Part shown: positions 1 through 7,732 of the stretch, piece by piece
Layout: the number at the start of each line of letters is the position of its first letter
Numbering within the stretch: position 1 is the first letter of the stretch
Notes under the pieces: model-generated
Told to the model about the DNA's origin: nothing
Database searches by the model: none
The model's input: the letters and a program-made list of their open reading frames with translations, nothing else
IMG/VR virus record: IMGVR_UViG_3300043468_001069
Span: 1-25,152 of that record
Reading direction: 5' to 3' (one strand)
Length of the DNA stretch: 25,152 bases
Origin: a virus
Translations under genes and position numbers: made by a program

Positions 1-119
1 CCGACGCCGCTAACGGCGAAGGGAAGTAGTGCAAGGGCTAGAGCCCAATGCCATACGTTCTTCCAGCAAAAACCGCAGGGAACGCAGGACTTAGTAGTGC
101 AAGTAGTTTCATCAGCCAT
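1..119 (-). CDS. Cys-rich small membrane protein, cut by the window edge
   Basis: This reading frame is open from an ATG at 119 to the left edge, so only the first 39 residues are visible. They hold four cysteines in the first 18 residues (TTCTTKSCVPCGFC) followed by a hydrophobic stretch (WHWALALALLPFAVSGV) that looks like a membrane segment. A good ribosome site (AAAGGAGA, about 8 nt upstream) supports the start. It follows the outer-membrane-type gene at 138-869 by only 18 nt in the same direction, so the two are probably co-transcribed. I do not recognise the family. The paired cysteines suggest metal binding or disulfides, which is inference only. Confidence 0.6.
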   Translation of the reverse strand, partial: MADETTCTTKSCVPCGFCWKNVWHWALALALLPFAVSGV

Positions 120-137
120 GGTAAATTCTCCTTTCAA

Positions 138-869
138 TTAGAATTTAAAACTGACACCAGCATTTACAACGCAGTTGTTTGATACTGCGAGGTCTTGCCA
201 AACAGGGAATCCAATGCCAGCATTAACATTTACGTCTGTAGCAGCATTCCATTCCATAGATGGACCAAGAAGAACAACACCACCACCATCAAAATACTTT
301 TGGGTGATGTTCAAACCTACATCAAAGTTCTGAGCGAACTTATAATCTAGATCTGAAACGAGAGATGCAACACCCTCGCCAATACGATACCCGATGAGTG
401 GATCGTACATAGTACCGGGTACAAAACGATAATCGAATGTCTGGTTGAAATTCCAGTTTGTCCAATCAAGATTTGCACCTAGACCAATGTGTGGATCAAG
501 GTTGGTGGTTTCGTAGCCAGCAGAACCTGTTGGCATCCAAAGACCTCCCTCAACGTTCACGGTAGTCTTGGAACCTAGGAAATCAGCGCCCTTGAGGAAA
601 TCCCAAGAGACTCCGAGTTCCATAGAACCATAACCACTGGCTTCTGAGACATAGACTGGAACGGTGAAGTGCCAATCAAGTCCAAATGCCTTTGCAGCGA
701 GAGTTGTGTTCAACGCTGCGACTGTATCTGCATTTCCCTTCTTTGCGTAGATTTCTACTGACTCCTTGAGAGTCAGAGCATCTACCATTGGTGTAGGAGC
801 GGGTGCTTCCTGACCAAACGCAGAAGAGGAGAGTGCAAGACCAGTCATAACTGTGCATAGTGTCTTCAT
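138..869 (-). CDS. Secreted outer-membrane beta-barrel-like protein
   Basis: The 243-residue product begins with a classical signal peptide (MKTLCTVMTGLALSSSAFG, likely cut before QEAP). The mature part is rich in alternating hydrophobic/polar strands with many Gly, Trp, Tyr and Asn residues, and it ends in VSFKF. A C-terminal aromatic residue is the usual recognition signal for the Bam outer-membrane assembly machinery. I see no enzymatic motif. The start is supported by AAGGAG 6 nt upstream. A sigma70-like promoter lies about 55 bp upstream, back to back with the lysozyme gene. In a phage such a protein could alter the surface of the infected cell, for example in superinfection exclusion or solute uptake; that role is inferred. 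The barrel fold is judged from composition and termini, not from a family I can name. Confidence 0.75.
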   Translation of the reverse strand: MKTLCTVMTGLALSSSAFGQEAPAPTPMVDALTLKESVEIYAKKGNADTVAALNTTLAAKAFGLDWHFTVPVYVSEASGYGSMELGVSWDFLKGADFLGSKTTVNVEGGLWMPTGSAGYETTNLDPHIGLGANLDWTNWNFNQTFDYRFVPGTMYDPLIGYRIGEGVASLVSDLDYKFAQNFDVGLNITQKYFDGGGVVLLGPSMEWNAATDVNVNAGIGFPVWQDLAVSNNCVVNAGVSFKF

Positions 870-901
870 TCATATCTCCTTTTTTAAAGACATCATTCGG
901 T

Positions 902-929
902 TTGACGCGAATGTAGGGATATGTATACC
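902..929 (+). promoter_or_regulatory. Sigma70-like promoter for the lysozyme gene
   Basis: TTGACG (902-907) and TATACC (924-929) are separated by 16 bp on the + strand, about 80 bp before the start codon at 1008. The -10 box shares the GTATAC core with an opposing promoter for the gene at 138-869. No NATAAATA late box is seen ahead of this gene, unlike several rightward neighbours. Confidence 0.4.
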
Positions 930-950
930 ATGACTTGCGGTTGAAATCAA
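922..950 (-). promoter_or_regulatory. Sigma70-like promoter for the outer-membrane-type gene
   Basis: On the - strand TTGATT (950-945) and TATACA (927-922) are separated by 17 bp and lie about 55 bp upstream of the ATG at 869. The -10 box overlaps that of the rightward promoter at 902-929, so the two should compete for RNA polymerase. Confidence 0.4.
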
Positions 951-1007
951 TAGCAAATTCAAAGATATAGGCTAAAACTACATACTTAATCAGAGGAAAC
1001 TACTACT

Positions 1008-2216
1008 ATGGAACAAAAAACAAATAAATTAAAGCATTTCACAGAAGATTTTAGGACATTCATGGAAGGAAGAGTAAAAGATGAGATGCTAAAGGCAAGG
1101 GAAAGACCAGCGATTGCCATAACAAAAAAAGCAAGAGCAGAATCAGCAACAAAAACACATGGCGCTATACAAACAGCACTGAAGTCAGGAAAGATTGTCA
1201 CAATTCGTGCAAGAACTGTACCAGACTTCGAAGCACCAGCAGTAGATCATAATCTAGTAGTACATCAAGGTGCATTGATGATGGTAGATCCAAAAGGTAT
1301 GGCCAGAGAAGTATCACAAATGGTTCCCTCTGATAGCGGCCATATTGCAGTAAACTTCAAAGAAAAAAATAGAAGAGCCGGAAGAACAATGTATCTACAC
1401 GCAGGACACGAATCAGAGGGTGACATGATTGAAACAGAGGTAGAACGTTCTCCCTACAGAGTTTCTATGGTTGGTGGTAGAAGACAATTCAGAGGACTAC
1501 CAGATCTCTCAGAAGAATCCACAACAGATACAGTTAGAATTATGAATTTGCTTGAACAACGTCTTAAAAAAAAAGATTGGGCTAGAGGCGTACTAGGTGG
1601 ATTGGCCGTTGCAGGATCTGTAATTGGAGCCCATCAAGCAACAAGACCTACCTTTCAGCAAGTAACTCCTGCTGTTGCAAAGATTGGTTCTGGTCAGGTT
1701 GTTGCCAAAACAAGAGAGGAAAAACCAACATCCTCTGCTCATTTACTTGCTTCTCAAATTATAAGAGAACGAGAAGGATTTGAACCAACTGCCTATAATA
1801 AAGATGGTACATGGACTGTTGGTTTGGGAACCACTCGCTGGTCATCTGGAAAACCAGTTAAACAAGGGGACACTATAACCAGAGAACAAGCACACAAGGA
1901 ACACGAACACCACATCCACAACGTGGTTATACCAAAGATGGAGAAGACTGTTCCACATTGGGACAAAATGAATGATCACCAAAAAGCAGCAGTAATTAGT
2001 TTTTCTTATAACGTTGGCGAAAACTTTATGAAAAACAAAAATTATGAAAAAATTCAAGATGCCTTAAGTCACCCAGATAATTGGAATAAAGTTCCAGGCA
2101 CGATGGCGTTGTATAACAAAGCACACAACCCAGAGACAGGAAGAAAAGAAGTCCTGCGCGGACTAGTTACGAGAAGAAAAATGGAAGGTGGATTGTGGTC
2201 AAAACCCGTTAATTGA
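1008..2216 (+). CDS. Membrane-anchored GH24 (T4-type) lysozyme with long N-terminal region
   Basis: The 402-residue protein hydrolyses peptidoglycan if its C-terminal domain is active. Residues about 245-395 match glycoside hydrolase family 24: a catalytic Glu in REGF (E256), then D266 and T275 in NKDGTWTVGLGTT, the E-D-T triad spacing of T4 lysozyme. Residues 193-209 (RGVLGGLAVAGSVIGAH) form a probable membrane segment. The first 190 residues are basic and unrecognised. Free phage endolysins of this family are about 160 residues, so this one is more likely a virion protein or a tethered enzyme acting at DNA entry than the main endolysin. The start has AGAGGA about 10 nt upstream. The last codons overlap a convergent gene by 8 nt. 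Confidence 0.85.
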   Translation: MEQKTNKLKHFTEDFRTFMEGRVKDEMLKARERPAIAITKKARAESATKTHGAIQTALKSGKIVTIRARTVPDFEAPAVDHNLVVHQGALMMVDPKGMAREVSQMVPSDSGHIAVNFKEKNRRAGRTMYLHAGHESEGDMIETEVERSPYRVSMVGGRRQFRGLPDLSEESTTDTVRIMNLLEQRLKKKDWARGVLGGLAVAGSVIGAHQATRPTFQQVTPAVAKIGSGQVVAKTREEKPTSSAHLLASQIIREREGFEPTAYNKDGTWTVGLGTTRWSSGKPVKQGDTITREQAHKEHEHHIHNVVIPKMEKTVPHWDKMNDHQKAAVISFSYNVGENFMKNKNYEKIQDALSHPDNWNKVPGTMALYNKAHNPETGRKEVLRGLVTRRKMEGGLWSKPVN

Positions 2217-2448
2217 GTTCGTAAACTGTACCGGATGCGCCTAAAGTAATTCCGATAATTTGAACTGGAATAATTCTAATGTCATTAGCAACCCCTGTAA
2301 CACCAACAGAAGAAACTACTCGATTTCCTCCACTCAAACCAGTCATTTTTACAAGTATTCCAGAAGATGCACCAAGCAGCATTATTCCCTTGTTTTTTTG
2401 TAAAGTGCCGCTAGCGGAAATTAATCTTGCGCTTTGATAAATGTCCAT
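2209..2448 (-). CDS. Small Gly/Ser-rich phage protein, leftward
   Basis: This 79-residue protein starts at an ATG with AAAAGGAA about 9 nt upstream. The frame stays open further upstream, but an earlier start would run across the promoter and start of the opposite gene, so I prefer 2448. The sequence is rich in small hydrophobic residues, with short beta-like stretches (IMLLGASSGILVKMTGLSG, IIPVQIIGITLGASGTVYEL). That recalls small virion decoration or fibre-associated proteins of T4-like phages, but I cannot name the family. It is one of the few leftward genes in the rightward half and ends tail to tail with the lysozyme gene, sharing 8 bp. Confidence 0.65.
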   Translation of the reverse strand: MDIYQSARLISASGTLQKNKGIMLLGASSGILVKMTGLSGGNRVVSSVGVTGVANDIRIIPVQIIGITLGASGTVYELN

Positions 2449-2474
2449 GCTTTTATTCCTTTTAAAAGTAAAAG

Positions 2475-2491
2475 TATGTATACTATAAATA
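2475..2491 (+). promoter_or_regulatory. T4-type late promoter box with upstream TATGTATAC
   Basis: TATAAATA, the exact T4 late-promoter consensus, lies at 2484-2491, 17 nt before the start codon at 2509. It is directly preceded by TATGTATAC (2475-2483), a word also present at 920-928 in the other divergent intergenic region. It would be read by the phage late sigma factor (gp55 type), which is encoded outside this window. Confidence 0.65.
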
Positions 2492-2508
2492 AGATTACGG
2501 AGATACCT

Positions 2509-3228
2509 ATGGATACAAGAGCACAAAAATCTATTGTTGATGTCGTTAACAAAATTGTAAATGTACAACCGGAGCAGATTCAAGGAACCGATGATCCTGT
2601 TTCCGTCCTTGCCGAAACAATAGAACAATCTATGGAAGTATTTGAAGAACGCTTTCAATTTCCATTGACAGAAGAACAAGAAGAAATCTTTACAGATTTA
2701 GTCATAAATTTTGTAAAAGATAAAGAGCAAATAGAAACAGTAGATCTAAACGAAAGCACCGAAGATATAATAGAAAAGTATTCTCCTGAGCAAGTCTTTC
2801 TTTCCATCTTTGAAGATATAAGCCAAAAAGACCTGTTTCGTCAATTCGTCCAACAATACAAACAGGGTGTCTGTGGTTCTGAGGGAAGAGTTGCACCAGA
2901 TGGTAGCATTGATCCAACAAGCACACTCAGTCCATTCTCAGCAAATTATCAAATGACACAACAAGCAATGGCCGATGTCCGTGCTGATCCTACAACAAGG
3001 AACATCAATCGCTACATGAGCGAAGAAGCAACTCACCCACTGAAAAAACACAAGAAGAAGTTGTATAAGATTACTTTTATGGATAAGGGTGTAAAGAAAA
3101 GAGGAACTGCCGTATCACACAAAGGCGTGATGCGTATTGTTTCTGGCAAAACTCATTTCAAAGTTTATGATGAGAGAAATCGTGATGTCACTTCTCAATT
3201 CTCTAGTGGTAAAAAAGAGAAGAAATAA
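2509..3228 (+). CDS. Phage protein of unknown function with acidic N-terminal and basic C-terminal halves
   Basis: The 239-residue protein is placed from the ATG at 2509, which has CGGAG about 7 nt upstream and follows a late promoter box. An earlier in-frame ATG at 2434 lies upstream of that promoter and lacks a ribosome site. Residues 1-110 are strongly acidic and probably helical (for example EEQEEIFTDLVINFVKDKEQ). Residues about 175-239 are basic and beta-like (KKLYKITFMDKGVKKRG) and end in a Lys tail. The charge split suggests a nucleic-acid or capsid contact. Late control suggests a virion or assembly role; both points are inference. Family not recognised. Confidence 0.75.
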   Translation: MDTRAQKSIVDVVNKIVNVQPEQIQGTDDPVSVLAETIEQSMEVFEERFQFPLTEEQEEIFTDLVINFVKDKEQIETVDLNESTEDIIEKYSPEQVFLSIFEDISQKDLFRQFVQQYKQGVCGSEGRVAPDGSIDPTSTLSPFSANYQMTQQAMADVRADPTTRNINRYMSEEATHPLKKHKKKLYKITFMDKGVKKRGTAVSHKGVMRIVSGKTHFKVYDERNRDVTSQFSSGKKEKK

Positions 3229-3254
3229 TTTAAAACTGTGTATTTCTTTATATA

Positions 3255-3917
3255 ATGATGAAGTTGCAAAAACAATTTGTTCACATACCCCATCAATTTA
3301 AACCAATTGAATCTGTTGAAGATGAAAATGGTCGTAGATACCTATGTGAAGGTGAATATTATCCCTCTGTAACAACGGTAACAGGATGGCAAAAAAGATC
3401 TTTCTTTGCAGAATGGCGAAAAAACAATCCAGCAGAATTAAATCGGGTGACAAAAAGGGGAACAAACCTTCACTCCGTCATCGAAAAATACCTAGAAAAC
3501 CAAGATCTCAATACGAAAGAGATGTCGGCGGACATACTGGAGTTATTCCTCCAGACAAAAACCACTATAAACCAAATTGACAACATTCGTGGATTGGAAT
3601 GTCCGTTATTCAGCAAAACCTTGAAACTGGCTGGAAGAGTAGATTGTGTGGGAGAGTTCAATGGGAAACTCTCTGTAATAGACTTCAAGGGAAGTACAAA
3701 AACAAAAAGAGAAGAAGATATAGAGAACTATTTTACACAAACAACCGCATATGCGATAATGTGGCAAGAACAGTTCAAAGAACCAATTAAAAACATTTGC
3801 ATAATTATTACTTGTGAAACTGGAGATGTTCAAGTATTCGAAAGAAATCCAGTACATTATGTAAAGCAACTAAAGTATGCAATAGATTATTATAGGGAGC
3901 AACAAAATGGACGCTAA
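3255..3917 (+). CDS. PD-(D/E)XK exonuclease, MGME1-like
   Basis: The 220-residue protein has the core of the PD-(D/E)XK nucleases. RGTNLHSVIEKYL supplies the N-terminal helix. LAGRVDCVGEFNGKLSVIDFK supplies the metal-binding Asp, the later D and the catalytic Lys (D-x(n)-DFK). ENYFTQTTAYAIMW matches the Q-x3-Y helix of the Cas4/RecB/MGME1 group. Related proteins are common in marine T4-like phages and are thought to trim DNA ends during replication, recombination or packaging. Two ATGs stand in tandem at 3255 and 3258, and neither has a clear Shine-Dalgarno sequence. The end overlaps the next start by 11 nt, so translation is probably coupled. Confidence 0.85.
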   Translation: MMKLQKQFVHIPHQFKPIESVEDENGRRYLCEGEYYPSVTTVTGWQKRSFFAEWRKNNPAELNRVTKRGTNLHSVIEKYLENQDLNTKEMSADILELFLQTKTTINQIDNIRGLECPLFSKTLKLAGRVDCVGEFNGKLSVIDFKGSTKTKREEDIENYFTQTTAYAIMWQEQFKEPIKNICIIITCETGDVQVFERNPVHYVKQLKYAIDYYREQQNGR

Positions 3918-4245
3918 GAGACTGATCAATGTAAAAAATACCAAAATGTGGGTGAGAGCAAATGAATCTTCAAATTCAAACAAGTTTAGAGATGCATTTG
4001 TTCAAAGATATGGTGGTATTTTCAAAAGACAAGGTTCTTCTTGGGTTTGGTCGGAACACATGGAAGAAAAGATACAACCTAGTAAAGCATGGCTGTTTAC
4101 TAGAAACGATGGTGTTTCGTTTATGGTGGAAAACTTCATGGAATTCTGTAGGATTAATAATCTGTCTAAGTCAGCAATGTATGAATTAATGGCCGGGAAG
4201 AGAAAAAGCCATAAAGGCTTTGTGAAGATAGATAGGATTGTATAA
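3907..4245 (+). CDS. Small protein with NUMOD-like DNA-binding motif
   Basis: The 112-residue protein is preceded by AGGGAG 8 nt before the ATG and overlaps the exonuclease gene by 11 nt. Residues about 65-108 (VENFMEFCRINNLSKSAM, then GKRKSHKGF) resemble the repeated helix-turn motif found beside HNH and GIY-YIG homing nucleases (NUMOD/IENR-like: F-x3-N-x-L-x(n)-GK-x3-HKG). No nuclease catalytic residues are present, so it is either a stand-alone DNA-binding protein or a remnant of a homing endonuclease. Its pairing with an exonuclease hints at DNA targeting, but that is inference. It is the last gene before a strong terminator. Confidence 0.65.
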   Translation: MDAKRLINVKNTKMWVRANESSNSNKFRDAFVQRYGGIFKRQGSSWVWSEHMEEKIQPSKAWLFTRNDGVSFMVENFMEFCRINNLSKSAMYELMAGKRKSHKGFVKIDRIV

Positions 4246-4274
4246 GTCGCCTACAACCACCGTGGCGTACAACT

Positions 4275-4302
4275 AGCCGAGCAAGTGCTCGGCTTTCTTT
4301 TT
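4275..4302 (+). terminator. Rho-independent terminator
   Basis: AGCCGAGC and GCTCGGCT form an 8-bp GC-rich stem with an AAGT loop, followed directly by TTCTTTTTT. It ends the transcript carrying the genes at 2509-4245 and separates it from the large gene that follows. Confidence 0.92.
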
Positions 4303-4342
4303 CTACATATCTTACAGGGTTTGTCCTGTGGGAATCGTATAA

Positions 4343-7300
4343 ATGGATATATTAACTGAAGCAAAACAAACAGGTTCGGCATTTTTAGTAACCGGCGCTT
4401 TTAATCCTTATACCAGAGGACACGAAGAAATAGCAAGGACTGCTGCTGCTCATGCAGAAAAGTCCGGTTATAGTCATTTTTATCATGGTCTTGGTGCTTC
4501 GGAGAATGCTCCAGACGCACCATTATCATTTAGACAAAAAGAACAAATAATAAAGGGTTCCCACGCACATATCAAAAAAGGTATGGGTGCATCTAGACTG
4601 AGTTTTGGAACCGTCCCGCAAAAATCTTCAATTAGTCCAATGCATCAAATTGTTCACCTCATAGAAAGGGGTGGGCATAAGCATATCACAGTTGGATTAG
4701 GACCAGATCAAATGCAAGGAGAGAAATCTCTTAGAGCAGCAATTGAAAAGCACATGAAGACACATGGTGGTATGCTTGGTTCTGATCAAAAAACAGTGCA
4801 TAGAGTTAAAGTTGATTTTCATCCACTTGCAGCGAAGAGAAGTGAAGAAGATTTACCTTTGGAAGAATTATCCAAATTGGTAGTCGGTGGTAGAATTCCA
4901 GTTGAACACGCAAAGGCTGGTAGACTCAGAAAAGCAATATTAGCGGGAAAAGATGATTTAGCACACGCATTTATGCCAGAATCTATTCTTGCATCTGGTA
5001 AACAAAAACAATATGCATCGATGATTCGTAGACAATTTACTAGTGTTGTCCCTGCTGCTGAAGAAGCACGAAGATTGGAGAGAAACAAAAAAGCCAGAGA
5101 AAGAGCAGCAGCAAGAAAGAAAAAGTTAACAGAACAATTTTCAATGGATAAGATAAGTGACTTTGCAAATATGTTGAATGAAGCACAAATTGTTCAATCT
5201 GTAATAAAACAAAGAAAAACAACTCTAGCAAACAAATTACATAGAGCAAAGAAAACATCATCTATGCGCGGCGAACATCCGTTAGCAAGAAAAGCAAGAA
5301 TAGCAAATGTTCGTTTTCAGGTAAAGACTAACTTCTCTAGGCGTCTGCTAAGTGCCAAACGAGCCGAAATTGCTAGTGGTTTGGATAAGCAACCAAGAAC
5401 AACAGGAAGGCCAAGAAGAGTGAGAATAAGCGAAGAACTAATATCAGAAGCAGTAAAAAGAGCAGTCGCATCTCCACGGAAAGTTCGTTCTAGTGCAAGA
5501 ACTGAGGTTCGTTCCGCAGGCAATCCACGAAAGAAGGATACAATTCGCAAGCAAGAAGAAAGAAGAGAAAAAAAGGGTGGTGCTTATGCAGTAGTAGTTG
5601 CTCGCGAAGGCAAGAAAAACAAGATTAAGATCGTATCGAAGCGTGACATTGGTAAATCTAGAGTATTAGTTTCTCCTGACGAATTTGATAAGGGTAAGGC
5701 AAAGCGTTATCTTGATGATCCCAATTTCAGAATCACAGATTCTTCGAAAAAATTATTCCCTGAGTTTTCTAGAGCAAAACCAAAGGGTGCTGCAAAGAAG
5801 AAAAAGGCAAAAGAAACAAAGAAAAAAGCAAAGAAAGCAGCAGAAAAAAAACCAACTGTAACTAAAAAAGATCCAAGAACAATACTCCCAGAACTTCCAA
5901 AAGTTCCACCAAAGGGAAAAACTAGAACAACACCAAAGTCTCAATATGAGGATTGGGATCATAGTTCTTTGGATCTAGAAGCAGCAATTCCTGTGGTTCT
6001 CAATCAAGTTTTGGGTATAAAAGGAACTGACCCAAACCTAGAAAAGAAAATGAAAGAAAAATTGGCTGGAAGTAAAACTCTCCAAGCATCAGCCATGCGT
6101 TGTGTTCAACAAATACAACAACAATTTGGAGACATGGTTGGTGTCCATATGGGATCAGCAAAAACAAAACTAACAAAACAATGGACAGATTCTGGTGGAA
6201 CAGATAGCACACCAAAAACTGATATAATGTTTGTCCCCAGAGATTTATGGAAAAAAGCAAATGGTGACATGAGCAAAATAGATCCCAAGAAATGCATTCG
6301 TGCAAGCATGAAAGTTGGTGCTTCTCGTATTCTAAACGCAGAAGGTGGGGAAGCAGCAGCAACCGTGGAGTCTGCTCTTAGGATGGCTGGAGACATTGCC
6401 GCTAAGAATCCTAAAGTTAAAAGCATAGTCAAAAAAATCAAAGATGCATTATTGAATTTTGCCAAATCTGCCGAAACCGGGACTTATGAAGTTGGAGAAA
6501 TCAAGTCCTACATCTCTGACGGAGAACTTCCATCAGGTGCTAACGAAGCAGAGATGAGAAAATATAAGAGAATAGTAGAACAACAAGATAAGTTAAAAGA
6601 TGATGTGGCAAACATGTTCCGAGAAATTTTTGATATCAGCGAGGAATTCCAAACCTCAATGATATTAGAATCATTTAGTGGTGTTGGTAAGTTTGGTGCA
6701 AATAACGCCGCGTGTGCAACCCATTTGTTGGGAATGAATAAAGATGGAACTGGCGTCAAAGTTGATGTAATCAGTGAACAACTTATTAGAAAAATTCTCC
6801 CAGATCTAAAAATCAGAGGAGCATTTAAAGGAAGATCTAGGGCTGTAAAGGGACAGAAGAAAAAGATGAGATCTTTCTCTACTCTGTTTAACATTGACTA
6901 CACCCCAAGACTACACGAACAGATGGAAAATTCTATGTTCGGTGTTCCAATGAGTTCTCAGATGAAAAATGATTTAGATGAAATTGGAAATGATGTCAAT
7001 GCACTTATGTTTTACACAGAATTAGAACCACAAATAATGGTTTCTAATGAAGTTGATGTTACAGATTACATGGAAGGGCCATCTAGAGGCTATAATCAAA
7101 TTATCATAGACGGTAGAAAAGTTTTCTCTATTCCGGTTATGGATTCTCAACAATTTGAAGAAACGCCACAAGAAATTAATGAAGATTCTTATGGATTCAT
7201 AAATGATTTCTTGATCGAAAATCAAGATAACGAAGAAGGACTAAATATTGCGCTGACTTCCGGTTTGGTTTCACCGGAAACAATAATGATAAATGGATTA

Positions 7301-7732
7301 GAACCAGATTTAGCAAGTTTATTGAATGAAATGTGGGAAAATAGTTTGTTATCCCCAGAGGCATTTGAAAGTTTTGTGAATGAGGCTAGAAATTACAGAA
7401 AAGAATATGACAACTACCACAGCAAACCAGAACAAAGAAAAAACAGATCTAAAAGAGTATTGGCAAGAAGAAAAATGATGAAAAAGGGAAGAGTTAAAAA
7501 AGGTGATGGAAAAGATGTAGATCATAAAGATGGAAATCCACGAAATAATGGTGATTCTAATCTAAGAGTTCTTTCAAAAAGCAAAAATAGATCTATGAAC
7601 GAGGAACATGGTGCTGGAGAAATTGGAACTGATGAATTGAGAAAAAAATATGTAAAGGAAACACCAGGCATGGTTGACCCAATTCAGGAAGTTCTAAAAG
7701 GAGTAGTTAAAAATGGCATCAAACAAAAGTGA
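4343..7732 (+). CDS. 1129-residue modular phage protein: nucleotidyltransferase-like, possible nuclease core, HNH
   Basis: Four parts are visible. Residues 12-240 look like a Rossmann nucleotidyltransferase: GAFNPYTRGHEEI (18-30) fits the GxFxPxHxGH motif with Thr for the first His. Residues about 240-520 are extremely Lys/Arg-rich. Residues 600-720 hold TPKTDI (623-628) and RASMK (653-657), a D...S-x-K pattern that could be a PD-(D/E)XK-like core; this part is tentative. Residues about 1016-1090 form an HNH nuclease (DVDHKDGNPRNN at 1058-1069, then NLRVLSKSKNRS). Parts are separated by LTEA (4-7), LNEA (278-281), ISEA (367-370) and VNEA (1012-1015), like prohead-protease sites. Size and basic charge suggest a virion or internal head protein. 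A small hairpin (4314-4329) lies before the start and the ribosome site is weak (GGGA). It overlaps the next gene by 20 nt. Confidence 0.8.
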   Translation: MDILTEAKQTGSAFLVTGAFNPYTRGHEEIARTAAAHAEKSGYSHFYHGLGASENAPDAPLSFRQKEQIIKGSHAHIKKGMGASRLSFGTVPQKSSISPMHQIVHLIERGGHKHITVGLGPDQMQGEKSLRAAIEKHMKTHGGMLGSDQKTVHRVKVDFHPLAAKRSEEDLPLEELSKLVVGGRIPVEHAKAGRLRKAILAGKDDLAHAFMPESILASGKQKQYASMIRRQFTSVVPAAEEARRLERNKKARERAAARKKKLTEQFSMDKISDFANMLNEAQIVQSVIKQRKTTLANKLHRAKKTSSMRGEHPLARKARIANVRFQVKTNFSRRLLSAKRAEIASGLDKQPRTTGRPRRVRISEELISEAVKRAVASPRKVRSSARTEVRSAGNPRKKDTIRKQEERREKKGGAYAVVVAREGKKNKIKIVSKRDIGKSRVLVSPDEFDKGKAKRYLDDPNFRITDSSKKLFPEFSRAKPKGAAKKKKAKETKKKAKKAAEKKPTVTKKDPRTILPELPKVPPKGKTRTTPKSQYEDWDHSSLDLEAAIPVVLNQVLGIKGTDPNLEKKMKEKLAGSKTLQASAMRCVQQIQQQFGDMVGVHMGSAKTKLTKQWTDSGGTDSTPKTDIMFVPRDLWKKANGDMSKIDPKKCIRASMKVGASRILNAEGGEAAATVESALRMAGDIAAKNPKVKSIVKKIKDALLNFAKSAETGTYEVGEIKSYISDGELPSGANEAEMRKYKRIVEQQDKLKDDVANMFREIFDISEEFQTSMILESFSGVGKFGANNAACATHLLGMNKDGTGVKVDVISEQLIRKILPDLKIRGAFKGRSRAVKGQKKKMRSFSTLFNIDYTPRLHEQMENSMFGVPMSSQMKNDLDEIGNDVNALMFYTELEPQIMVSNEVDVTDYMEGPSRGYNQIIIDGRKVFSIPVMDSQQFEETPQEINEDSYGFINDFLIENQDNEEGLNIALTSGLVSPETIMINGLEPDLASLLNEMWENSLLSPEAFESFVNEARNYRKEYDNYHSKPEQRKNRSKRVLARRKMMKKGRVKKGDGKDVDHKDGNPRNNGDSNLRVLSKSKNRSMNEEHGAGEIGTDELRKKYVKETPGMVDPIQEVLKGVVKNGIKQK

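Noticed and set aside
2434-2508. Longer N-terminus for the protein starting at 2509.
   Set aside because: The earlier ATG lies upstream of the late promoter and has no ribosome site.
3251-3256. TATAAT as a promoter for the exonuclease gene.
   Set aside because: It overlaps the start codon and has no -35 partner at the right distance.
4338-4345. TATAAATG as a late promoter for the 1129-residue gene.
   Set aside because: It overlaps the start codon itself, so transcription would begin inside the gene; the last base also departs from the consensus.
5750-5870. Lys-rich coding tract (KKKKAKETKKKAKKAAEKK) as a tandem DNA repeat.
   Set aside because: It is simple compositional bias from Lys/Ala codons, without a regular repeat unit.
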